A DNA stretch of 48,697 nt from Cereibacter azotoformans (GTDB lineage: Bacteria; Pseudomonadota; Alphaproteobacteria; Rhodobacterales; Rhodobacteraceae), in assembly GCA_017599285.1 (NCBI GenBank), contig JAGFXX010000002.1, forward strand, positions 1-48,697, in the 5' to 3' direction. The translations under genes and the position numbers were made by a program. The notes beneath the pieces were generated by a model, which saw only the letters and a program-made list of their open reading frames with translations, was not told the origin of the DNA and made no database searches. Shown here piece after piece: positions 35,644-43,605 of the stretch; position 1 is the stretch's first letter; each line of letters opens with the position of its first letter.

Positions 35644-38483
35644 CATCCGAGCGGCGAAACATGGGCCAAGAGATCGGGCGATAGCAGCTTTCCATCGCGT
35701 TTCTGGTTTGCAACGACCTCGCCGAGCTTCATGGTGTTCCAGAAGATGATGATGGCGGCGAGCAGATTCATGCCGGCGATGCGGTAATGCTGGCCTTCGG
35801 CGGAACGGTCGCGGATTTCACCGCGGCGGTGGAAGCTGATTGCCCGCTTCAGCGCATGATGAGCTTCGCCTTTGTTGAGCCCGATCTGGGCACGCCGTTG
35901 GAGTTCGGCATCCAGAATCCAGTCGATCATGAACAGGGTGCGCTCGACGCGACCGACTTCCCGCAGGGCTGTCGCGAGCTCGTTCTGCCGCGGATAGGAG
36001 GCGAGTTTCCGCAGAATCTGGCTTGGCGCGACGGTCCCGGCAGCAATGGTGGTGGCGATGCGCAGGATGTCGGGCCAATTGCGCTCGATCATGGCTTGGT
36101 TGACCTTTCCGCCGATCAACGCTCGCAGGTGCGCCGGGGCGGCCGACGGATTGAACGCGTAGAGCCGTTTGGATGGCAGGTCGCGGATGCGCGGAGCGAA
36201 CCGGTAGCCGAGAATGGCACATGCGGCAAAGACGTGATCGGTGAAGCCGCCCGTGTCGGTGAACTGCTCGCGGATATGGCGTCCAGCATCGTTCATCAGC
36301 AGGCCATCGAGGATGTAAGGCGCTTCGCTTGCCGTTGCAGGAATTACCTGGGTTGCGAACGGCGCATATTGGTCGGAGACGTGGCTATAAGCTTTCAGGC
36401 CCGGGGTATTGCCATATTTCGCGTTGACCAGGTTCATGGCCTCACCTTGCTCTGTAGCGACGAAGAACTGTCCGTCGCTCGAAGCCGACGTGCCCATGCC
36501 CCAGAACCGGGCCATGGGTAACGCTGCCTGTGCCTCGACCACCATGGCCAGCGCCCGGTCATAGGCTTCGCCCTCGACATGCCACCGTCCAATGCGGATC
36601 AATTCCCAGAAGGTGTGGGTGTTTGTCGCATCCGCCATTTTGCGCAAGCCGAGGTTGATCCCTTCCGCCAAGATAACGTTCATTAGCCCGATCCGGTCAG
36701 CGCAGGGTGCTCCTGTGCGCAGATGGGTGAACGCTTCGGTGAAGCCGGTCGCCGCATCCACCTCCAGCAGGAGATCGGTGATGCGCGTGGGCGGGATCTG
36801 CTTGTAGAGATCGAGCACCAGATCTTCGGCGCCTGTCGGCGCGGCGGCTTCGAGTTTCTCGATATGCAGAACGCCGTTCTCAATCGACCCGCCCGGGATC
36901 GTGCCTGCGCGAGCGGCACGGCCAAGCTCGCGCAACCGCATGTCGAGGCGAGCTTGCCGGTCTGCCAGCCATTCCTCCGGCCGCAATGGCACAGCGAGAC
37001 GACCGCCTTCCGCGATGGCTTGTGCCGGAACGAGTGCGTGTTTCAGATCGCCATAGCGCCGGGACCTAGTAAGCCAGACATCTCCGGAGCGGAACGCATC
37101 GCGCAGATGGAACAGCACCGCGATCTCCCATAGGCGAGCGTCGCCAGCCCTCTGGGCCCGAAGGTGGCGATGCCATTTCGAGCTGGGCCGCAAGAAGCTG
37201 GTCATCGCGGCATCGTTCAAACCGGTACGAAGGGCCGTCACAGCTTCCAGAAGCGGCAGTGCAACGGGCGCAGCTCGCAGATCGAGCAGGCGCAACATGC
37301 GTGGAGCGTATCGGCGGAAGCGGTGATAACCGTCGAGCACATGATTGAGCGGATCGTCGGCCATGGTGGCGGTCAGCCTGGTTGCCATTGCAACAAGGGT
37401 TTTTAAGCCGTCCCACCCTGACCCACTCGCGATGACATCGCCCAGCGGCTGGCCATCATCCTGTGCATCGACCAGGGCGCCCCCGATCTCGGCGAAGGAT
37501 TTCAGGGTGTCACGCACCACCCCCGCTTCGTCTGCGACCTTTGCATGGCAAATACGCTCCGAAGCACGGTAGAGACGGCCGACGATCCGGTCGTGGGTTT
37601 CGACCACTGCGTCGGCCAACATCGCCTGCCATTCCGAGACGCAAACAGCCAAGATCGCAAGCCGCCTGTCCTCCGGGAGATCGCGCATGCCGTCGGCATA
37701 ATACCGTTCACCCTGCCTGCGCAGACGAGTCACCCGATGGGCAGGAACGCCGGCAAGCAGATCCTCGGGGAGATCGACGCGTTGCAGATATTCGAGCCGG
37801 TCGAGCAGCCGGTTGGCCGACGAAGAGTTCGAGCCAGGCTCGAACTGGCGCAGCCACACAAAACGGGTCACCCGATCATCAGCCGTCTCCTCGAGCAATG
37901 CCAGCAACTGTTCTCGGATCGGCATAGGCAGCCGACTGGCGATCCTCGTCTCGATGCGTCGCTCGGCATCGACGAGAGCCGCGGCACAAAGCCGCTCGAT
38001 CGTGGATGTCGCGGGAAGGACAGTGCGGGTGCGTCGGCACTCGGCTACGAAGCGACGGGCGATATCCTCGTTCGACACCGCCATCTCCGCTTCTCGGAAC
38101 AACCATTCCTTCAGCTCGCTCGCACCACGCCCGGAGAAGGTGCGGAAGCCGTAGAGCCCCCGTAACTCGGCAAGATGCTCGTGCCGTGTTTCCTCGCGGG
38201 CAGCATAGTCTACGAGATCGTCGGCACCCAGGCCAAGCTGCGCTCCGATAAATTCGATGACCTCTGCAGGGATCAGTTCGCCTGGAGCCAGCACCCGGCC
38301 GGGATAGTGCAGGACACACAATTGCAGGGCGAAGCCGAACCTGTTGTGAACGCGCCGACGCAGCCTGATATGCCCAAGGTCTTCATCACTCAGCGTATAG
38401 TGCTTGAGCAAATCCGTCTGTGAAGTCGGCAAGCGCAACAGCGCGTCTTTCTGCCGATCGGTTAGAGTGACGCGACGCGGCAT
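35598..38483 (-). CDS. tnpA: Tn3-family transposase TnpA (Tn5393)
   Basis: A 961-residue transposase, the usual size for Tn3-family TnpA. It starts MPRRVTLTDRQKDALLRLPT and includes the N-terminal DUF4158-type region (LGLGADDLVDYAAREETRHE) and the catalytic C-terminal half. The C-terminus runs into the left terminal repeat. It catalyses replicative transposition by cutting at the terminal repeats. It is divergent from tnpR across the res region. Confidence 0.97.
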   Translation of the reverse strand: MPRRVTLTDRQKDALLRLPTSQTDLLKHYTLSDEDLGHIRLRRRVHNRFGFALQLCVLHYPGRVLAPGELIPAEVIEFIGAQLGLGADDLVDYAAREETRHEHLAELRGLYGFRTFSGRGASELKEWLFREAEMAVSNEDIARRFVAECRRTRTVLPATSTIERLCAAALVDAERRIETRIASRLPMPIREQLLALLEETADDRVTRFVWLRQFEPGSNSSSANRLLDRLEYLQRVDLPEDLLAGVPAHRVTRLRRQGERYYADGMRDLPEDRRLAILAVCVSEWQAMLADAVVETHDRIVGRLYRASERICHAKVADEAGVVRDTLKSFAEIGGALVDAQDDGQPLGDVIASGSGWDGLKTLVAMATRLTATMADDPLNHVLDGYHRFRRYAPRMLRLLDLRAAPVALPLLEAVTALRTGLNDAAMTSFLRPSSKWHRHLRAQRAGDARLWEIAVLFHLRDAFRSGDVWLTRSRRYGDLKHALVPAQAIAEGGRLAVPLRPEEWLADRQARLDMRLRELGRAARAGTIPGGSIENGVLHIEKLEAAAPTGAEDLVLDLYKQIPPTRITDLLLEVDAATGFTEAFTHLRTGAPCADRIGLMNVILAEGINLGLRKMADATNTHTFWELIRIGRWHVEGEAYDRALAMVVEAQAALPMARFWGMGTSASSDGQFFVATEQGEAMNLVNAKYGNTPGLKAYSHVSDQYAPFATQVIPATASEAPYILDGLLMNDAGRHIREQFTDTGGFTDHVFAACAILGYRFAPRIRDLPSKRLYAFNPSAAPAHLRALIGGKVNQAMIERNWPDILRIATTIAAGTVAPSQILRKLASYPRQNELATALREVGRVERTLFMIDWILDAELQRRAQIGLNKGEAHHALKRAISFHRRGEIRDRSAEGQHYRIAGMNLLAAIIIFWNTMKLGEVVANQKRDGKLLSPDLLAHVSPLGWEHINLTGEYRWPKP

Positions 38484-38608
38484 ACATGTTCCTTTTTCAA
38501 AATCTGATAGCGTTCAAGACGCTTTATTTATGAAGCTGGTTGAGATACATTTCCAGAGGTCAATGCAATCGTGGCCGAAGCGCCGCCTCAAACCAACGTT
38601 TGTGATAC
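38484..38608. promoter_or_regulatory. Tn5393 res site and divergent promoters
   Basis: The 125-bp AT-rich gap between tnpA and tnpR is the known position of the resolution site in this transposon. TnpR binding here resolves cointegrates and represses both genes. Individual subsites were not resolved by eye. Confidence 0.75.
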
Positions 38609-39223
38609 ATGCTGATCGGATATGCCCGCGTCTCCAAAGCCGATGGCTCGCAGTCTCTCGACCTGCAGCACGACGCCTTGCGCGCCGCAGGTGTCGAACG
38701 GGACAATATCTATGATGATCTTGCTTCCGGCGGTCGTGATGATCGCCCTGGCTTGACTGCCTGCCTCAAGTCATTGCGTGACGGCGATGTGCTGGTGGTC
38801 TGGAAGCTCGATCGCCTCGGACGATCGCTTGCCCATCTGGTCAACACGGTGAAGGAGCTGTCAGACCGCAAGATCGGCCTGCGGGTTCTGACTGGAAAGG
38901 GCGCTCAGATCGACACCACGACTGCGTCCGGTCGCATGGTGTTCGGAATCTTCGCCACCTTGGCCGAGTTCGAGCGGGATCTGATCCGAGAGCGCACCAT
39001 GGCGGGTCTCGCCTCCGCGAGAGCGCGCGGTCGCAAGGGCGGACGAAAATTCGCGCTCACCAAAGCTCAGGTGCGTCTCGCGCAAGCCGCCATGGCCCAG
39101 CGCGATACTTCAGTTTCCGATCTCTGCAAGGAACTCGGCATCGAGCGCGTCACTCTCTACCGATATGTCGGTCCCAAAGGCGAGCTCAGAGACCATGGAA
39201 AGCATGTTCTCGGACTTACGTAG
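38609..39223 (+). CDS. tnpR: Resolvase TnpR (Tn5393)
   Basis: A 204-residue serine resolvase: MLIGYARVSKADGSQSLDLQ with nucleophile Ser in RVS, LVVWKLDRLGRSLAHL and a C-terminal HTH (VSDLCKELGIERVTLYRYV). It resolves transposition cointegrates at res. Read-through and its promoter also drive the strA-strB genes in this transposon. Confidence 0.96.
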   Translation: MLIGYARVSKADGSQSLDLQHDALRAAGVERDNIYDDLASGGRDDRPGLTACLKSLRDGDVLVVWKLDRLGRSLAHLVNTVKELSDRKIGLRVLTGKGAQIDTTTASGRMVFGIFATLAEFERDLIRERTMAGLASARARGRKGGRKFALTKAQVRLAQAAMAQRDTSVSDLCKELGIERVTLYRYVGPKGELRDHGKHVLGLT

Positions 39224-39288
39224 CAACTCGTTTCTTTTCGCAGGTTGAGCCACCTCCGCGCTTCATCAGAAAACTGAAGGAACCTCCA

Positions 39289-40092
39289 TTGAATCGAACT
39301 AATATTTTTTTTGGTGAATCGCATTCTGACTGGTTGCCTGTCAGAGGCGGAGAATCTGGTGATTTTGTTTTTCGACGTGGTGACGGGCATGCCTTCGCGA
39401 AAATCGCACCTGCTTCCCGCCGCGGTGAGCTCGCTGGAGAGCGTGACCGCCTCATTTGGCTCAAAGGTCGAGGTGTGGCTTGCCCCGAGGTGATCAACTG
39501 GCAGGAGGAACAGGAGGGTGCATGCTTGGTGATAACGGCAATTCCGGGAGTACCGGCGGCTGATCTGTCTGGAGCGGATTTGCTCAAAGCGTGGCCGTCA
39601 ATGGGGCAGCAACTTGGCGCTGTTCACAGCCTATCGGTTGATCAATGTCCGTTTGAGCGCAGGCTGTCGCGAATGTTCGGACGCGCCGTTGATGTGGTGT
39701 CCCGCAATGCCGTCAATCCCGACTTCTTACCGGACGAGGACAAGAGTACGCCGCAGCTCGATCTTTTGGCTCGTGTCGAACGAGAGCTACCGGTGCGGCT
39801 CGACCAAGAGCGCACCGATATGGTTGTTTGCCATGGTGATCCCTGCATGCCGAACTTCATGGTGGACCCTAAAACTCTTCGATGCACGGGTCTGATCGAC
39901 CTTGGGCGGCTCGGAACAGCAGATCGCTATGCCGATTTGGCACTCATGATTGCTAACGCCGAAGAGAACTGGGCAGCGCCAGATGAAGCAGAGCGCGCCT
40001 TCGCTGTCCTATTCAATGTATTGGGGATCGAAGCCCCCGACCGCGAACGCCTTGCCTTCTATCTGCGATTGGACCCTCTGACTTGGGGTTGA
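39289..40092 (+). CDS. strA: Aminoglycoside 3''-phosphotransferase APH(3'')-Ib
   Basis: The enzyme has 267 residues and reads MNRTNIFFGESHSDWLPVRG. The phosphotransferase signature is MVVCHGDPCMPNFMV (HGD catalytic aspartate) followed by GLIDLGRLG (metal-binding Asp). It inactivates streptomycin by ATP-dependent 3''-phosphorylation in the cytoplasm. Full length, no frameshift. Its stop shares one base with the strB start. Confidence 0.98.
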   Translation: MNRTNIFFGESHSDWLPVRGGESGDFVFRRGDGHAFAKIAPASRRGELAGERDRLIWLKGRGVACPEVINWQEEQEGACLVITAIPGVPAADLSGADLLKAWPSMGQQLGAVHSLSVDQCPFERRLSRMFGRAVDVVSRNAVNPDFLPDEDKSTPQLDLLARVERELPVRLDQERTDMVVCHGDPCMPNFMVDPKTLRCTGLIDLGRLGTADRYADLALMIANAEENWAAPDEAERAFAVLFNVLGIEAPDRERLAFYLRLDPLTWG

Positions 40093-40928
40093 TGTTCATG
40101 CCGCCTGTTTTTCCTGCTCATTGGCACGTTTCGCAACCTGTTCTCATTGCGGACACCTTTTCCAGCCTCGTTTGGAAAGTTTCATTGCCAGACGGGACTC
40201 CTGCAATCGTCAAGGGATTGAAACCTATAGAAGACATTGCTGATGAACTGCGCGGGGCCGACTATCTGGTATGGCGCAATGGGAGGGGAGCAGTCCGGTT
40301 GCTCGGTCGTGAGAACAATCTGATGTTGCTCGAATATGCCGGGGAGCGAATGCTCTCTCACATCGTTGCCGAGCACGGCGACTACCAGGCGACCGAAATT
40401 GCAGCGGAACTAATGGCGAAGCTGTATGCCGCATCTGAGGAACCCCTGCCTTCTGCCCTTCTCCCGATCCGGGATCGCTTTGCAGCTTTGTTTCAGCGGG
40501 CGCGCGATGATCAAAACGCAGGTTGTCAAACTGACTACGTCCACGCGGCGATTATAGCCGATCAAATGATGAGCAATGCCTCGGAACTGCGTGGGCTACA
40601 TGGCGATCTGCATCATGAAAACATCATGTTCTCCAGTCGCGGCTGGCTGGTGATAGATCCCGTCGGTCTGGTCGGTGAAGTGGGCTTTGGCGCCGCCAAT
40701 ATGTTCTACGATCCGGCTGACAGAGACGACCTTTGTCTCGATCCCAGACGCATTGCACAGATGGCGGACGCATTCTCTCGTGCGCTGGACGTCGATCCGC
40801 GTCGCCTGCTCGACCAGGCGTACGCTTATGGGTGCCTTTCCGCAGCTTGGAACGCGGATGGAGAAGAGGAGCAACGCGATCTAGCTATCGCGGCCGCGAT
40901 CAAGCAGGTGCGACAGACGTCATACTAG
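40092..40928 (+). CDS. strB: Aminoglycoside 6-phosphotransferase APH(6)-Id
   Basis: The enzyme has 278 residues and begins MFMPPVFPAHWHVSQPVLIA. The signature GLHGDLHHENIMF (HGD..HEN) and WLVIDPVGLVGE are the catalytic loop and metal-binding Asp. It phosphorylates streptomycin at position 6. It starts within the strA stop codon (TGATG) and ends just before the right terminal repeat. Both genes together give high streptomycin resistance. Confidence 0.98.
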   Translation: MFMPPVFPAHWHVSQPVLIADTFSSLVWKVSLPDGTPAIVKGLKPIEDIADELRGADYLVWRNGRGAVRLLGRENNLMLLEYAGERMLSHIVAEHGDYQATEIAAELMAKLYAASEEPLPSALLPIRDRFAALFQRARDDQNAGCQTDYVHAAIIADQMMSNASELRGLHGDLHHENIMFSSRGWLVIDPVGLVGEVGFGAANMFYDPADRDDLCLDPRRIAQMADAFSRALDVDPRRLLDQAYAYGCLSAAWNADGEEEQRDLAIAAAIKQVRQTSY

Positions 40929-40955
40929 ATATCAAGCGACTTCTCCTATCCCCTC

Positions 40956-41034
40956 GGAACACATCAATCTTACCGGAGAATATCGTTGGCCAAAGCCTTA
41001 GCGTAGGATTTCGCCCTCTCCCGCAAACGACCCC
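40956..41034. repeat. Tn5393 right terminal inverted repeat
   Basis: The complement of the left repeat. It ends in CGACCCC at 41034 and is followed by the target duplication TGGCT. Confidence 0.9.
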
Positions 41035-41039
41035 TGGCT

Positions 41040-41367
41040 TGCGGGTCGAAACGAGGCGGATCTGTTCCTGAGCGTCATCACCCTGGGCGAGATCGAGCGT
41101 GGCATCACCCGCCAGGAGCAGGGCAACCCTGCCTTTGCCGCTGACCTTCAGGCATGGCTCGACAGGACGATGCGCCTCTTCTCCGATCGCATCCTGCCCT
41201 TCGAGGCAGAGGATGCCCGGATCTGGGGCAGGCTCTCAAGCCGGATCGGGCACAACGGAGCTGACCTCATGATCGCCGCAACGGCCCTAGCTCGAGGCGC
41301 GGTCGTGGTGACGGGGAATGTTGACGACTTCCGGCCGACCGGCGTCCGGATCGAAGATCCCTTCTGA
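41040..41367 (+). pseudogene. PIN-domain toxin, 3' part (interrupted by Tn5393)
   Basis: Joined to 35491-35564 it continues LAGRNEADLFLSVITLGEIE, then LMIAATALARGAVVVTGNVD and DFRPTGVRIEDPF, giving the Glu and Asp residues of the PIN active site. No start codon with a ribosome site precedes this part, so no functional toxin is expected. Confidence 0.9.
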
Positions 41368-41444
41368 CACGCAAGACCCTCATCTGGCCGGATCGCTGCT
41401 GCTTCGAGCGCAAGATGCCGGCGTGACGTGGAAGACGAGAAACT

Positions 41445-41480
41445 TGTATAAACGCCCTACGAGGGTAGAGAGTTTATACA
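41445..41480. repeat. Inverted repeat upstream of plasmid recombinase
   Basis: TGTATAAAC (41445-41453) and GTTTATACA (41472-41480) are perfect 9-bp arms with an 18-bp centre, ending 24 bp before the recombinase gene. A binding site for the recombinase (operator or crossover site) is likely. Confidence 0.6.
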
Positions 41481-41504
41481 CGCGCTGCTGGAAGGCCGAT
41501 CATC

Positions 41505-42200
41505 GTGAAGTTTGTCACCTATCTCCGCGTCTCGACCGAACGTCAGGGGCAGAGCGGCCTTGGCCTTGAAGCGCAGCGTGCCGCGGTGGCAGCCCATGTC
41601 GCGGCGCGCGGCGAGGTGGTGGCCGAGTTCATCGAGATCGAAAGCGGCAAGCGGTCCGACCGGCCCGAGCTTGCGAAGGCACTGGCTGTTGCAAAGAGGG
41701 CAGGGGCCATCCTGCTGATCGCCAAGCTCGATCGCCTGGCCCGCAACGTGGCCTTCATCGCGAACCTTCTCGAGAGCGGCGTCGAGGTCACGGCAGCCGA
41801 CATGCCGGAGGCCAACCGGTTCGTCCTCCACATCATGGCAGCGGTCGCCGAGCAGGAAGGGAGAGCCATCTCCGAGCGCACCAGGGCGGCGCTCGCCGCC
41901 GCAAGGGCGCGGGGTGTGAAGCTCGGCTGGTCAATGCCGGAGAGGAAGGACGAACAGCGCAGGGCCTCGGCCTCAGGCGCTCTGCAGAACGTCCTCAAGG
42001 CTGACCAGCATGCTGCGAGTGTCCTCCACCTCGTGCGCCAGCATGTCGAGCAGGGCGCGTCCCTTCGCCAGGTAGCTTCCCAGCTGAACGCACAAGGCGT
42101 TCGAACCGCCAGAGGTGGGGCATGGCACGCTGGCACCGTCCGAAATATCCTGGCCCGCTCCCTTGAAGGGCGCATCGAGCGCACCGGTTGCGCGTTGTAA
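41505..42200 (+). CDS. Serine recombinase (resolvase/invertase family)
   Basis: A 231-residue protein reading MKFVTYLRVSTERQGQSGLG, with nucleophile Ser in RVST. It also has LIAKLDRLARNVAFIANLLE and an E-helix (VAEQEGRAISERTRAALAAA). The C-terminus is a helix-turn-helix-like ASLRQVASQLNAQGVRTARG. It differs from the two recombinases at 7.8 and 10.8 kb and from TnpR. Probable plasmid multimer resolution, using the inverted repeat just upstream. Confidence 0.85.
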   Translation: MKFVTYLRVSTERQGQSGLGLEAQRAAVAAHVAARGEVVAEFIEIESGKRSDRPELAKALAVAKRAGAILLIAKLDRLARNVAFIANLLESGVEVTAADMPEANRFVLHIMAAVAEQEGRAISERTRAALAAARARGVKLGWSMPERKDEQRRASASGALQNVLKADQHAASVLHLVRQHVEQGASLRQVASQLNAQGVRTARGGAWHAGTVRNILARSLEGRIERTGCAL

Positions 42201-42326
42201 GGCGCTCTGGGGTTCAGATGGAGGCGCAGCCAAGAAACAACATGCAAGATGGAACACGCTGGCGTCTTTTCCCTTTCTTCCATGTGAAACTTCTGATTAT
42301 CCTGCTTTCACAGGACGGAGATTGCC

Positions 42327-42707
42327 ATGCACGACACCGCCAAGCTGGCACCGGCTCGTGATCGGGGGGCTGTGCTGACGAAAGCCACGTTGAACGCAGC
42401 CGATCGGCTGGGTCTTTCACAGAGGGAACTGGCAGAGATCATAGGTCTCTCCGAGGCTACCGTATCGCGGATGAAGCGGGGCGCAGCGACTCTCGAGGAT
42501 GGTTCGGCACATTTCCAACTTGCCGCTCTGCTCGTCCGGATCTTTCGCTCCCTCGACGCCATCGTCGGAGGAGACGAAGGTGTCGCTCGTGCGTGGATGA
42601 AGGCTCCCAACACCGCTCTGGGCGTGCCGCCTGTGGAGCGCATCTCGAAGATTTCCGGCTTGGTCGATGTCGCTACCTACCTGGACGCCCGACGCGCTCC
42701 GCTCTGA
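42327..42707 (+). CDS. Xre-type antitoxin with DUF2384 domain
   Basis: The product has 126 residues. An N-terminal Xre HTH (LGLSQRELAEIIGLSEATVS) is followed by the MbcA/ParS/Xre toxin-binding DUF2384 domain (VRIFRSLDAIVGGDEGVARA then WMKAPNTALG). It is the first gene of the pair; the RES toxin starts inside its last 41 bp. Confidence 0.85.
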   Translation: MHDTAKLAPARDRGAVLTKATLNAADRLGLSQRELAEIIGLSEATVSRMKRGAATLEDGSAHFQLAALLVRIFRSLDAIVGGDEGVARAWMKAPNTALGVPPVERISKISGLVDVATYLDARRAPL

Positions 42708-43443
42708 AGCAAGGGGGCTCTCGGGCCTCGCCTGGCGCCTCGTCGAAGCACAGCATCAGGTCTCGACCATGAAGCTGGTCGATGGAGCGGAACAGGACAT
42801 CCTGGAAGCCATTCTTGACGAGACGAAGCCCCCGGTGCCAGAGGAGTGCCGCCACCTCGGCTATCTGCTGTCCACACCATTTCGCTACCGGCCTTATCCG
42901 CATGGCTCCCGTTTCCGCCGCGCGGGGCTGACGCCCGGCGTCTGGTATGGCGCCGAGGCTCCAGAGACGGCCGTTGCGGAGATGGTGTTCTATCGCTTCC
43001 TTTTCTATGCCGAGAGTCCCGCGACCCCGTTCCCCGACAACGCGGCGGAATATACCGCCTTCTCGGTAAAGGTGGCGACGCCGCTATCGCTCGATCTGAC
43101 CTCCGGCAAACTGGCGCACGACGCGATGCGCTGGACCCATTTGACGGACTACGCACCTTGCCAGGAACTTGCGGACACTGCGCGCGATACCGGTGTCGAG
43201 GTGATCCGATACAGATCGGTTCGCGACCCGGCGGAGGGGGCCAACCTGGCGGTTCTGACCTGCCACGCCTTTGCTGCCCGCGATCACTCCGAGCGCCAGA
43301 CCTGGCACATCCGTATCGGATCCGGTGGCGCGCAGGTCCGCCGTGAGTTTCCGCGCCACAGGATGGAATTTCCGACGAACTCCTTCGACGCTGACGCTCG
43401 CCTGCACGGGATGAATTGGGACAGGCCAAGCGTCCAGCGATGA
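42667..43443 (+). CDS. RES-domain toxin
   Basis: A 258-residue RES-family protein: AWRLVEAQHQ near the N-terminus (Arg), PGVWYGAEAPETAVAEMVFY (Tyr/Glu), then CHAFAARDHSERQTW (Ser). RES toxins degrade NAD+ when not bound by the Xre antitoxin. The start ATG 42667 lies in the last part of the antitoxin gene, a 41-bp overlap; a later start inside the frame cannot be excluded. The locus ends 160 bp before the CRISPR array. Confidence 0.85.
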   Translation: MSLPTWTPDALRSEARGLSGLAWRLVEAQHQVSTMKLVDGAEQDILEAILDETKPPVPEECRHLGYLLSTPFRYRPYPHGSRFRRAGLTPGVWYGAEAPETAVAEMVFYRFLFYAESPATPFPDNAAEYTAFSVKVATPLSLDLTSGKLAHDAMRWTHLTDYAPCQELADTARDTGVEVIRYRSVRDPAEGANLAVLTCHAFAARDHSERQTWHIRIGSGGAQVRREFPRHRMEFPTNSFDADARLHGMNWDRPSVQR

Positions 43444-43455
43444 GGTGGTCGTCCG

Positions 43456-43487
43456 GCAGCACCCGTTGATTGCAGCACCCGTTGATT
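43456..43487. repeat. 16-bp tandem duplication next to array end
   Basis: GCAGCACCCGTTGATT occurs twice without spacing, in the gap between the RES gene and the distal end of the CRISPR array. It has no clear role. Confidence 0.6.
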
Positions 43488-43605
43488 GAGGTCGGGCTTC
43501 TACCCCACGGGGTCGAGGGAGATTCTTCCATCACAACGGCTTGTTCAGTCAATGACGCTCAAAAGAGACCAATTTCTACCACTACATCCCGCTGCTCGAT
43601 GACCG

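Larger units (their letters stand above)
35565..41034. mobile_element. Tn5393 (Tn3 family, strA-strB), without IS1133
   Basis: A 5,470-bp unit beginning GGGGTCGTTTGCGGGAG and ending in its inverted copy, with long terminal repeats (~79 bp, 35565-35643 and 40956-41034, about four mismatches). The flanking duplication is TGGCT (35560-35564 and 41035-41039). Gene order is tnpA, res region, tnpR, strA, strB, as in Tn5393. No IS lies between tnpR and strA, the position of IS1133 in the original element, so it resembles the Tn5393c form. Base composition and codon use differ from the plasmid backbone. Confidence 0.95.
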
